Part shown: positions 45,806 to 54,258 of the stretch, in pieces
Layout of the letters: every line of letters begins with the position of its first letter
Position numbering within the stretch: the stretch's first letter is position 1
Source of the DNA: Paenimyroides ummariense
GTDB lineage: Bacteria; Bacteroidota; Bacteroidia; Flavobacteriales; Flavobacteriaceae
Direction: 5' to 3'
DNA: 64,000 nucleotides
Assembly: GCF_900115115.1 (NCBI RefSeq)
Contig: NZ_FOVI01000003.1
Span: forward strand, 124,001 to 188,000
The notes under the pieces: generated by a model
The model's input: the letters and a program-made list of their open reading frames with translations, nothing else
What the model was told of the DNA's origin: nothing
Database searches by the model: none
Made by a program: the position numbers and the translations under genes

Positions 45806-47755
45806 TTATAAGTTAACGGTAATAGTAAATTGAGTTCCTTTTGTTGAATCAATAGTTAGATTTCCATTGATTTCTTTTAAACGATTTTGAATGTTATTAA
45901 TTCCAAGTCCTTTTTTAGCGGTTTTTTTAAAGCCTTTACCGTTATCAAAAACAATCAGTGTTATGTTTGAATTTTCCTGATAGATCTCTACAGTTGCTTT
46001 GGTTGCCGATGAATGTTTATGAATATTTTGCAACAATTCCTGTAAAATTCGGTACAAATGAAAGCGGACTTTTGGATGTGTTTTAAACCACTCTATTGAT
46101 AAATCCAGATCATAATCAAATTCAATAATATTATTTGGTTGATTTTCAATTAGTTCTATAATCATGTGATGAAACGAATCTTTTTCAAACAAATTATTTA
46201 TTTCGTTGTAATTATCGCAAATTTCAAGCAGACTGCTTTTTACTTCTAAAACGGTATTTTTTGCAATCTGCAAACTTTCGGGTTTTATAAAATCTTTATG
46301 CAGTAAAAATCGGGTAGAAAACAACTTGTTCACAATATTATCATGCAACTCCATAAAAATCTGCTTTTTGTTGTTGTTCAGCTTGTTTTCAATATTGTTT
46401 TTATAGGTCAGCGTAACTTCAAGGGCTTTTGTATCTTGTTCGATATAATTGTTACGAAGCTGTATTTTTTTTAGATTGATTTTTTGAATAATGCTGTAAA
46501 TAACCAGTAAAGAAATAATTGAAACACTTAAAATAATGGCAACAATGTAAAAAATTTCGCGTTTAAGCTTTTCATTTTTTCGGACTAATTCGTGATTTTC
46601 ATAAATAACTTTCTGGTTGATATTCAGTTTGTTATCGTTTTCTTTTTGAATTTTACTGATTACATTTAAATAGTGATTGTTCAGTTCAACCGAAGTAGAA
46701 TCGGTATTTTGCATGATCTGCTCTAAAATACGTTTCTCTAAATACAGGTTTTTAAATTTTTGTTCGTTTTCTAATAAAAGTTCTTTCTGAAAATGCTTTG
46801 CCGCAATGGTATCTTTCTTGATTTTTAAAAGATAGTCGCCAATTGTTGCAAAATTTACCTGCATTATGGGAATACGTGCCGCACTTGGCTTACTTTGCCT
46901 AAATTGATCAACATAATTGTCTAAACTGTCTAAATCTTTAGCCTCAATTTTATAATGAATTAAATTATGCAGAGCCGTTATTTTTTGTCGATTATCCGGT
47001 TTTTTAGAAAACGAAGCTAAATTATATGCTGTTTTTAAATCGGCAATAGTTTGTTTTAAAGATATTTTCCCTATTTTGTTTCCGATAACTGCATAATTAT
47101 TTATGTAAGTACTTTGTAATGAATTAATTTTTTGTTGAACAATTAATTTTTTATTGAAATAGTCAGATAAAACATCATAATTCTTCAAAACATTAAATGC
47201 AGCAGTATATTTTTTTTGATTGTAATGAATATTGCTGATTAAAACAAAAGTTGAAGCTTTTTCAAAGGCATATTCTTTATTTTTAGTTCCAAGATTTTCT
47301 ATGGCTTTGTACGCATGGTTTTCGGCAAGTTGAAAATTTTGTGTATTAAAGTAGTATTGTGCAATTAAATAGTTTGATAAATAGGCATCGTATAAATTGT
47401 TCTGATTTTCAAAATAAGTAGCTGATTTAAACAGACGTTGATTTCTGGTTTCGATTGAATTTAAATCAGAATTTAAAAAAATCTGCAGATTATTTGCTCG
47501 ATAAATATCGATAGAATCACTTTTACTCAGTGATTGATTTTCGTAATAAGCGATTTGATTTTTAGCTTTATCGGGCTGTTCTGCAAACTGAATATTGTAC
47601 AGCAAACAATAATACAACTCGTCTAAAGTAAAAGTTTTGTAATTGCTGTCAGTAACTTTTTTGTGGATTAAAATATGGTCGTAAACATTCGCCGGCTTTT
47701 TGCACGATACAGCAAAAAACAATGAAAATAAAGTAAGTACTACTAATTTACGCAC
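45806..47755 (-). CDS. TPR-containing sensor histidine kinase (lipoprotein type)
   Basis: 649 residues from a GTG start; no in-frame ATG exists before the upstream stop. Lipobox AVSC (Cys18), a TPR-like sensor region (about 40-390), a membrane helix (402-424) and a HisKA_3 H-box MELHDNIVNKLFSTR with phospho-acceptor H471. The ATPase domain carries the N-box ELLQNIHKH (N577), DNGKG (604-608) and GLGI (616-619). It resembles NarX-family kinases. No response regulator gene is adjacent. The degenerate partner follows 3 bases downstream. Confidence 0.88.
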   Translation of the reverse strand: MRKLVVLTLFSLFFAVSCKKPANVYDHILIHKKVTDSNYKTFTLDELYYCLLYNIQFAEQPDKAKNQIAYYENQSLSKSDSIDIYRANNLQIFLNSDLNSIETRNQRLFKSATYFENQNNLYDAYLSNYLIAQYYFNTQNFQLAENHAYKAIENLGTKNKEYAFEKASTFVLISNIHYNQKKYTAAFNVLKNYDVLSDYFNKKLIVQQKINSLQSTYINNYAVIGNKIGKISLKQTIADLKTAYNLASFSKKPDNRQKITALHNLIHYKIEAKDLDSLDNYVDQFRQSKPSAARIPIMQVNFATIGDYLLKIKKDTIAAKHFQKELLLENEQKFKNLYLEKRILEQIMQNTDSTSVELNNHYLNVISKIQKENDNKLNINQKVIYENHELVRKNEKLKREIFYIVAIILSVSIISLLVIYSIIQKINLKKIQLRNNYIEQDTKALEVTLTYKNNIENKLNNNKKQIFMELHDNIVNKLFSTRFLLHKDFIKPESLQIAKNTVLEVKSSLLEICDNYNEINNLFEKDSFHHMIIELIENQPNNIIEFDYDLDLSIEWFKTHPKVRFHLYRILQELLQNIHKHSSATKATVEIYQENSNITLIVFDNGKGFKKTAKKGLGINNIQNRLKEINGNLTIDSTKGTQFTITVNL

Positions 47756-47780
47756 CGGGTTGGTTTTAATTACAAACCAA

Positions 47781-47788
47781 CAAATTTA
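47781..47788 (-). promoter_or_regulatory. Predicted promoter of the histidine kinase pair
   Basis: Minus-strand TAAATTTG, 25 bases before the GTG start. Confidence 0.5.
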
Positions 47789-47812
47789 TGAAAATATGTT
47801 AATGAAATCTGC

Positions 47813-48997
47813 CTACTTATTCTCATTAAACGAATTAGGTATCAATTCCGGTAGCAGTTTTATTAAAATTGGTAATAGTAAACTTCCACCCGGAATTAAG
47901 AAAATAGTAAATGCCGGAACCGTTTTACCCAATTCTATAAACTGATTTTTTAGTTGTATTTTTTCTTTGTCTGAAAGGTTGGTGTAAGTTGCCTTTACTA
48001 CCAATTGCATGAGTAATTTGTTGTTTTCTAATTCTTTAATTAAACTTTTTTTGTTTCGTTTGATCAGTAAAGCAACTGTTTTGTGGGTGTTTTTATATAA
48101 TTTTTTTAATGGATGTGAGAATTGAAAATACGGAATTTCACTTCTATTGTTTTCAATAAAAGAAACCATATCGGTTAAAGATCTTTTAGTAAAATCTTTT
48201 TGTAAACCTAATAAATTTTGTAGTTGAAGAATGAATTTAAACTCTTTTTGATCAATTTTTTCATCGTTCCATAAAACCATCAGGGCAATATCATAAATGT
48301 AAGCTTTGCCGTAAAACGTTTTAATATTCCACAAATCCAAAGTAGAAAGTTGGGTATCGAAGTTTTTTAACGAAGCATATTTTAATGAGCTGCTTAAAAC
48401 TTCCTGCAACTTCACATCGTATTTTGAAACATTCTGTTTTTGGTTGAAACTAATCATTACCAAATGAGAAATAGTTTGTTCCAGATACTTGTAATAGTTC
48501 AAGATTTCGGTTTCGTTCAATAAATATCGCTTAAAACAAAGAACATCTGTAAAAATTAAAAAATTCGATAAATGATGCGAAAATGTTTTATCCAAATAAT
48601 TAGACGATCGAGTAGTGCGTTCGTTCAGAATTTTCTCAAGCGATGCAAAAGCTTTTTTAGATTCAAATTTTATAAAAGAAAAGTAAGATTCTGTTTTAGC
48701 TTCGCCCATTTTTTTGTAGAAATCTTCGGCGTTTTTGGTAAATTCTTTAAAATCAGTTTCATTTTTTGTTTGAACAAAAGTTCCATACAAAGCTTCCAAC
48801 AAAACAATTTTTGCATATTCTTCGTGTGTTAGATCGAACGAATTAAAAACCGGTTGGATGGATTTTGTTGTAAAACCGTATATAAAGCCTGTTTTACGAA
48901 TGTTTTCGTAAAATTCTTCTTCGGTTTGATTAATAAAAAAAGATGGATTACTTAATTTAAAAAATTTAGTAATCCATAACTCTTTTGATGGGTTCAT
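47813..48997 (-). CDS. LETM1-like protein
   Basis: 394 residues, mostly helical and charged. The C-terminus has the LETM1-like stretch PGGSLLLPILIKLLPELIPNSF preceded by ELGKTVPAFTIF, resembling the matrix-side segment of mitochondrial LETM1 ion exchangers. I recall this Bacteroidota family being named LETM1-related biofilm-associated protein. There is no signal peptide; one membrane-embedding segment near residues 368-390 is likely. Function unknown. Confidence 0.8.
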   Translation of the reverse strand: MNPSKELWITKFFKLSNPSFFINQTEEEFYENIRKTGFIYGFTTKSIQPVFNSFDLTHEEYAKIVLLEALYGTFVQTKNETDFKEFTKNAEDFYKKMGEAKTESYFSFIKFESKKAFASLEKILNERTTRSSNYLDKTFSHHLSNFLIFTDVLCFKRYLLNETEILNYYKYLEQTISHLVMISFNQKQNVSKYDVKLQEVLSSSLKYASLKNFDTQLSTLDLWNIKTFYGKAYIYDIALMVLWNDEKIDQKEFKFILQLQNLLGLQKDFTKRSLTDMVSFIENNRSEIPYFQFSHPLKKLYKNTHKTVALLIKRNKKSLIKELENNKLLMQLVVKATYTNLSDKEKIQLKNQFIELGKTVPAFTIFLIPGGSLLLPILIKLLPELIPNSFNENK

Positions 48998-49043
48998 AAA
49001 AATTGAAACAATTTAAAATTTTTATTTGAACTTGAAATCATAA

Positions 49044-49117
49044 AACACATAGAAACATAGTTAGTTAGATTTTGCTTAAGAGCATAAATAACTTATTTAA
49101 CTATGTATCTATGTGGT
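49044..49117. repeat. Intergenic element with inverted ends, copy B
   Basis: A 74-base element with ends ACACATAGAAACATAGTT and AACTATGTATCTATGTGGT, which are inverted repeats of one another and match the ends of copy A at 24041-24185. Confidence 0.5.
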
Positions 49118-49133
49118 ATAATTATGTTTAGTT

Positions 49134-49826
49134 TTACTTTAATTCAAAAACAACATTTACGTTGGTTGAAATTTCAATTTCGCCAACAGCCAATGTTTGA
49201 TCCATTCCTGCAGATTCATCAGCCATTGCAGTTTTCATCATATAAACTCTAGGATTGTTTACCATAGACTGATCGCTGATGATTAATGCTTTCCCGATCG
49301 TTTGGTTTAAAGCACTTGCATAATCTTCGGCTTTTTTCTTAGCGTTAAGAACTGCTTTTGCTCTAATTTCTGTTGCAACTTTTTCTGTTTGTGTCGATTT
49401 AAATTCAACTCCGTTAATCGTATTTGCTCCAGCAGCCATTAAATCAGCCATTAATTTTTCGTAATTGTCCAAATTTCTTAAGGTAATAGTAATGGTTTGA
49501 CTTGCTACGAAATAATCTTTTTTCTCTTGATATTCTCTTGTTTTGTAAAGATTTACACGTTGTGTTTGATAATCTTTTTCTGCAACATTACTTTTTTTGA
49601 TTACCTGAATCATTTTGGCAATAATTTCATCGTTCTGTTTTTTTGCCTTTGCCGAATCAAGATCTTTAATTTCTGCACCCATTGTTATTACGGCATAATC
49701 CGGCTTAATTTTTACCGAACCTTCGCCGTTCACGTTAACCTGTGGAGTAATGCTGTTGTTGTTGTTTTGTGCCATTGCTGAAAATGTTACTAATACAAGT
49801 GTAAATAAATAAACAATCTTTTTCAT
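49134..49826 (-). CDS. SIMPL-domain (DUF541) secreted protein
   Basis: 230 residues with a signal peptide (MKKIVYLFTLVLVTFSAMAQ). SIMPL fold: NVNGEGSVKIKPDYAVITMGAEI, TQRVNLYKTREYQEKKDYF and KAEDYASALNQTIGKALIISD. Family members are periplasmic or outer-membrane proteins linked to stress resistance. It begins 23 bases after the rimK-like gene, probably in its operon. Confidence 0.9.
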   Translation of the reverse strand: MKKIVYLFTLVLVTFSAMAQNNNNSITPQVNVNGEGSVKIKPDYAVITMGAEIKDLDSAKAKKQNDEIIAKMIQVIKKSNVAEKDYQTQRVNLYKTREYQEKKDYFVASQTITITLRNLDNYEKLMADLMAAGANTINGVEFKSTQTEKVATEIRAKAVLNAKKKAEDYASALNQTIGKALIISDQSMVNNPRVYMMKTAMADESAGMDQTLAVGEIEISTNVNVVFELK

Positions 49827-49849
49827 GTTTTTAAAAATTAAATTTTAGA

Positions 49850-51223
49850 TTAAAGGTTAAGCCATTTAAAGTTCTTTTCTATGGCTTTTATCATTTCCCC
49901 TGCAATATCCTTGCCAGTTGCACCTTCAATTCCTTCCAATCCGGGAGAAGAATTTACTTCTAACAGCAAAGGTCCTTTAGATGAGCGTATTATGTCCACA
50001 CCGGCAACTTTTAAATTCATTGCTTTTGCTGCTTTTATGGCAATTTTTTTCTCTTCGGCAGTAACTTTTACTATTGATGCCTTTCCTCCTAAATGAATAT
50101 TTGCTCTAAATTCTCCTGGTAAAGCTTCACGCTGCATGGCAGCAACCACTTTTCCGTCGACCACAAATAAACGCAAATCTTTTCCGTTGGCTTCTTTAAT
50201 AAATTCTTGTACTAGAATGTTTGCCCCAACACTTTTAAAGGCATTGATTACAGATTCTGCAGCCTTTTTTGTTTCAGCCAAAACCACACCTTTTCCTTGT
50301 GTTCCTTCTAACAACTTAACAATTAAGGGCGATCCACCTACCATATTTATTAAATCGTTGGTATCTAACGGTGAATTAGCGAAACCTGTTGTAGGAATAT
50401 CAACACCGTGATTTAAAAGCATTTGTAGTGAATACAGTTTATCGCGCGATTGCGTGATAGATGTTGCATTATTCAAACTAAATACTTTTAACGATTCAAA
50501 ATGACGGATAAGTGAACAACCGTAATATGTCATGCTTGGACGAATTCTTGGAATGATCGCATCAAAATCGTTCAAAATGCGTCCGCCACGATAATGAATT
50601 TCTGGCTGGTGCGCATCTAATTTCATATAACAATGCTTGATATTCAAGAAGTGCATTTCATGTCCACGCAATTCGCCGGCTTCAATAATTCGCTTGTTCG
50701 AATATAAATCGGGATTACTTGCCAGCAAACCAATGCGTAAACCGTGTTTTTCTATATTGGTTGTATTGTAATATTCTTTGATTTTCTCCGGAGTAACTAC
50801 GCCGAATTTAAAACGTTCGTCTGGATCCACAATAATTTTTCCAGTCATAGCTTCACGACCCAAAAGCATACGAAAACCCATTGAATCACGATTTGTCAAC
50901 GTTAATTCAATAACCCACGATTTTTCACCAAGCGATATTTCGGTATTAATAACGTATCGACTTTCGCGCGTACCCGTGCTGCTTTTTACAATGCGTTTAT
51001 CAATTACTTTAGCTTCACAAACAATAGAATTTTTTACATTTCTTTGGATAGGATGGATAACAAAACGCACCCAGGTTTCTCCGTTTTTATCGAAAGGTGT
51101 AATTTGTTCGGCATGTAATGCGGAAGTTTTTGCACCAGAATCTACTCGAACTTTTATCGCAGGTACCTTTAATTCTGGCAATGAACACCATTCTTCACTA
51201 CCAACAATAACTTTATCAATCAT
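49850..51223 (-). CDS. rimK: RimK-family glutamate ligase fused to a RimB-like retropepsin domain
   Basis: 457 residues. The first ~140 residues are a RimB/ATP-dependent zinc protease-like (retropepsin-fold) domain with RVDSGAKTSALHA (D28) and GRSRYVI-type strands. The C-terminal ATP-grasp ligase (about 155-457) has GIRIGLLASNPDLYSNKRI, LEGTQGKGVVLAE, LVQEFIKEANGKDLRLFVV and LLEVNSSPGLEGIE. RimK adds glutamate to ribosomal protein S6; in other bacteria RimB is a separate protein that trims the tail. Here both parts are one protein, suggesting addition and removal in one polypeptide. Confidence 0.85.
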   Translation of the reverse strand: MIDKVIVGSEEWCSLPELKVPAIKVRVDSGAKTSALHAEQITPFDKNGETWVRFVIHPIQRNVKNSIVCEAKVIDKRIVKSSTGTRESRYVINTEISLGEKSWVIELTLTNRDSMGFRMLLGREAMTGKIIVDPDERFKFGVVTPEKIKEYYNTTNIEKHGLRIGLLASNPDLYSNKRIIEAGELRGHEMHFLNIKHCYMKLDAHQPEIHYRGGRILNDFDAIIPRIRPSMTYYGCSLIRHFESLKVFSLNNATSITQSRDKLYSLQMLLNHGVDIPTTGFANSPLDTNDLINMVGGSPLIVKLLEGTQGKGVVLAETKKAAESVINAFKSVGANILVQEFIKEANGKDLRLFVVDGKVVAAMQREALPGEFRANIHLGGKASIVKVTAEEKKIAIKAAKAMNLKVAGVDIIRSSKGPLLLEVNSSPGLEGIEGATGKDIAGEMIKAIEKNFKWLNL

Positions 51224-51296
51224 AATTTTTCTTTGTACAACTTTACAACTAAAGTATTTAAAAAAAATGAAATATTTTATAAATCGATCGAAATAA

Positions 51297-51331
51297 AAAG
51301 TCGCTTTTAAAAAAATATTAAAAGCGACTTT
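51297..51331 (-). terminator. Intrinsic terminator of metK
   Basis: AAAGTCGCTTTTAA pairs with TTAAAAGCGACTTT (51318-51331), a 14-bp stem with a T-run on the minus side, about 25 bases after the metK stop. Confidence 0.85.
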
Positions 51332-51355
51332 CGTTAAAAATTTATATGGTATCGA

Positions 51356-52642
51356 TTATAAGTTAAAAGCTTGTTTTACAGCATCGATTTTATCTAACTT
51401 TTCCCAAGTAAACAATTCTACCTCAATAGTTTTTTCTTCACCGTTCGGGTTTTTAAAAGTTTTATTAACAACCTCATTTTTACGACCCATGTGTCCGTAA
51501 GCAGCGGTTTCACTGTAAATAGGCTTTCTTAATTTCAACGTTTGTTCGATATGATACGGACGTAAATCAAACAATTGCTGTAATTTATCTGCAATTTCAC
51601 CATCAGTTAAATTTACTTTTGCTGTTCCGTAAGTATTTACGAAAACACCCATTGGTTCTGCAATTCCGATAGCATAAGAAACCTGAACCAACAATTCGTC
51701 TGCAACACCCGCAGCAACTAAATTTTTCGCAATGTATCTTGCAGCATAAGCTGCCGAACGATCAACTTTACTTGGATCTTTCCCAGAAAAAGCTCCACCA
51801 CCGTGCGCACCTTTACCACCGTAGGTATCAACAATAATTTTTCTGCCTGTTAAACCTGTATCGCCGTGAGGTCCGCCAATAATGAAAACACCAGTTGGGT
51901 TTATATGATAGGTTATTTCTTGGTTGAAATAAGGCTGATATTGCGGATATTTCTTTAATAAACGAGGAATTAAAATTGACACAATATCTTTTTTAATTTG
52001 ATCCTGCATTGTTTTTTCTGCTGTGTTTTTCGCCTCGACAGAATTGTTTTCAGGCTTTACAAAATCATCGTGCTGAGTTGATAAAACAATCGTTACCACA
52101 CGTTTTGGTTTGTTATCATCGTCATATTCCAACGTAACCTGAGATTTAGCATCGGGACGTAAATAGGTAATTTCGTTGTTTTCCCTGCGTAATTCTGCTA
52201 ATTCCTGCAATAATTTGTGCGATAAATCTAAAGCCAAAGGCATATAATCTTCGGTTTCTGTTGTAGCGTAACCAAACATGATACCTTGATCGCCCGCACC
52301 TTGTTCTTCTTTATTTGCTTTGTCAACTCCTTGGTTGATATCTGCAGATTGTTCATGAATTGCCGATAAAATTCCACATGAATTCGCATCGAACATATAT
52401 TCGCTTTTTGTGTAACCAATTTTTTTGATTACATCACGCGCAATTTGCTGAACATCTAAATAAGTGTTCGATTTTACTTCGCCAGCCAAAATAACCTGAC
52501 CCGTAGTAACCAAAGTTTCACAAGCAACCTTTGAATTTTCGTCAAAAGCTAAAAAGTTGTCAATTAATGCGTCTGAAATTTGATCTGCAATTTTATCAGG
52601 ATGCCCTTCACTTACAGATTCTGATGTAAAAAAATATGCCAT
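51356..52642 (-). CDS. metK: S-adenosylmethionine synthase
   Basis: Forms S-adenosylmethionine from methionine and ATP. 428 residues, longer than the E. coli enzyme because of insertions in the middle region. Visible are [19 protein letters not shown] at the N-terminus, [36 protein letters not shown] and [19 protein letters not shown]. The SAM-II riboswitch immediately upstream indicates feedback control by the product. Confidence 0.98.
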   Translation of the reverse strand: MAYFFTSESVSEGHPDKIADQISDALIDNFLAFDENSKVACETLVTTGQVILAGEVKSNTYLDVQQIARDVIKKIGYTKSEYMFDANSCGILSAIHEQSADINQGVDKANKEEQGAGDQGIMFGYATTETEDYMPLALDLSHKLLQELAELRRENNEITYLRPDAKSQVTLEYDDDNKPKRVVTIVLSTQHDDFVKPENNSVEAKNTAEKTMQDQIKKDIVSILIPRLLKKYPQYQPYFNQEITYHINPTGVFIIGGPHGDTGLTGRKIIVDTYGGKGAHGGGAFSGKDPSKVDRSAAYAARYIAKNLVAAGVADELLVQVSYAIGIAEPMGVFVNTYGTAKVNLTDGEIADKLQQLFDLRPYHIEQTLKLRKPIYSETAAYGHMGRKNEVVNKTFKNPNGEEKTIEVELFTWEKLDKIDAVKQAFNL

Positions 52643-52702
52643 AATTTAGATTAAATGTTAATGAGGAAACTAAATTGCACGCTTTTACTAAAGAAGTTTT
52701 CT

Positions 52703-52750
52703 GCTTTAGCATTTTTTTAAAGAGGTTGCAATCAGTCAAATTTTTCCTCG
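52703..52750 (-). promoter_or_regulatory. SAM-II riboswitch upstream of metK
   Basis: The minus strand reads GAGG, an AAAAATTTGACTGATTGCAA loop, CCTC, then a TTAAA stretch and GCTAAAG. This follows the SAM-II layout and closely matches the known aptamer core AUUUnACnGnAUUGCAA, with P1 closed by GAGG/CCTC and the pseudoknot strand GCTAAAG. It is 60 bases before the metK start. Alternative pairings are possible: GCTAAAG with CTTTAG at 52693-52688, and GAGGAAA with TTTCCTC at 52669-52663. Confidence 0.85.
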
Positions 52751-52763
52751 AAATTTTATGATG

Positions 52764-52771
52764 CAAATATA
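52764..52771 (-). promoter_or_regulatory. Predicted metK promoter, -7 element
   Basis: Minus-strand TATATTTG, with a TTTG at 52797-52794 upstream. It lies 13 bases before the riboswitch, so the transcript would begin just ahead of it. Confidence 0.7.
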
Positions 52772-52929
52772 CAACTAAGATTTAGAAAAAAAACAAAAGA
52801 TGAACTTTTTATTGTGGATTATTTTTGTGAAGATTAAATTTTGGTTTAAGCAACAGAGATTTTGATATTTTATCAATATTCGCAGCATTTTCCGTTTTTT
52901 GTTTTATTTTTAGTGAAAAGAATAACACA

Positions 52930-53325
52930 ATGAAATTTCATACACGAAAATGGGTAAAACCCGAAGATTTAAATCCCAACAAAACACTTTTTGGCGGAAA
53001 ACTATTAGCTTGGATTGATGAAGAAGCTGCTTTATATAGCATTATTCAGTTAGAAAATGCGCATGTTGTTACAAAATTTATGTCTGAAATTAATTTTATG
53101 GCATCGGCTAAAGAAGGCGATATTATCGAAATTGGATTGGATGTGGTAAAGTTTGGAACAACTTCTTTAGTTTTAAACTGTCAGGTTCGCAATAAAATGA
53201 CTCATGAAACTATTATTACTGTTGATAAAATCACCATGGTTAATTTAGATGCCGATGGAAATCCAAAACCACACGGTAAAACAAAAATTGAGTATGTGCA
53301 TGAACGTTTATCAAAAAAGGAATAG
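52930..53325 (+). CDS. Acyl-CoA thioesterase (hotdog fold)
   Basis: 131 residues. Hotdog thioesterase: start FHTRKWVKPEDLNPNKTLFGGKLLAWIDEEAALYS, with the catalytic-type asparagine/aspartate pattern NPNKTLFGG and DEEA, then VVTKFMSEINF. It hydrolyses acyl-CoA esters to free CoA; chain-length preference unknown. The ATP-cone nuclease gene follows 6 bases later. Confidence 0.93.
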   Translation: MKFHTRKWVKPEDLNPNKTLFGGKLLAWIDEEAALYSIIQLENAHVVTKFMSEINFMASAKEGDIIEIGLDVVKFGTTSLVLNCQVRNKMTHETIITVDKITMVNLDADGNPKPHGKTKIEYVHERLSKKE

Positions 53326-53331
53326 TATTTA

Positions 53332-54168
53332 ATGAGTATTCAAATAAAAAAACAATCGGGAGAAACCGTTCCGTTTAACGAAAAAAGTTTGCATAGATCA
53401 TTAGTAAATTCTGGTGCTACCATCGAAGTTGCTAATCAAGTATGTGATACCATTACAAAGGAACTTTACAATGGTATTTCAACCAAAGAATTGTATCAGA
53501 AAGCGTTTGATTTATTGAAAAAATCGAAATCGTCTGTAGCAGCGCGATATAGTTTAAAAAGGGCTTTACAAGATTTGGGACCTGAAGGATTTTTCTTTGA
53601 AAAATGGGTAGCAAAAATTTTCGAAGTTCAAGGATATGACACCATTACAAGTCAGACTTTAACAGGGAAATCGACCATAAACCATGAAATAGATGTGATT
53701 ATTTCTAATAAAAACGAAGATATAATTTGCGAATGTAAGTTTAGAAACGATATTGATGCCAAGATAAGTGTAACTACACCTATGTATTTTCTATCACGAT
53801 TTATTGATGTAAAGGAAAATGATTTTACTTTTTTTAACCGACCTTTTAAACCACAAAAAGGATATTTAATTACCAATGCATTTTTTACAACTGATAGTAT
53901 TGCTTTTGCAGAGTGTTATGATATAAATTTAATCAGTTGGAATTATCCCGAAGATAGAAGCATTAAGCGTTTAACCGATCAACAAGGCTTATATCCGATT
54001 ACTTGTTTAACCACTTTGACTAAAGAAGAAGAACAAATTCTGTTGTCTAAAAATTGTATTTTGGTACGTGAATTAATTAAAAATCCGGTTTTATTAGATC
54101 ATTTTAAATTCGATAAAAAAAGAAAAGAGCTGATTTTAAAAGAAGCAGGGGAGTTGTTAGGATTTTAA
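53332..54168 (+). CDS. ATP-cone / restriction-endonuclease-fold fusion protein
   Basis: 278 residues. An N-terminal ATP-cone domain (about 3-82: KKQSGETVPFNEKSLHRSL, then LKKSKSSVAARYSLKRAL) is joined to a restriction-endonuclease-fold domain with the D-ExK motif HEIDVIISNKNEDIICECK (D121, E134, K136). ATP-cones bind nucleotides allosterically in ribonucleotide reductases and NrdR. This suggests a nucleotide-controlled nuclease, target unknown. No methyltransferase or other defence gene lies next to it; its only neighbour is the thioesterase. Confidence 0.82.
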   Translation: MSIQIKKQSGETVPFNEKSLHRSLVNSGATIEVANQVCDTITKELYNGISTKELYQKAFDLLKKSKSSVAARYSLKRALQDLGPEGFFFEKWVAKIFEVQGYDTITSQTLTGKSTINHEIDVIISNKNEDIICECKFRNDIDAKISVTTPMYFLSRFIDVKENDFTFFNRPFKPQKGYLITNAFFTTDSIAFAECYDINLISWNYPEDRSIKRLTDQQGLYPITCLTTLTKEEEQILLSKNCILVRELIKNPVLLDHFKFDKKRKELILKEAGELLGF

Positions 54169-54220
54169 CCAATGTATTCCAATTCGTAATAGTATCATTA
54201 TAAACCGAATAAATTTACAC

Positions 54221-54253
54221 TGTGCCCAAAAAGTTAAATACTTTTAGGGCACA
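54221..54253. repeat. Inverted repeat between convergent genes
   Basis: TGTGCCCAAAAAG (54221-54233) and the near-complement CTTTTAGGGCACA end flank a short loop; one mismatch. It has no clear T-run, so it may be a terminator or the remnant of a transposon end. Confidence 0.5.
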
Positions 54254-54258
54254 ATATA

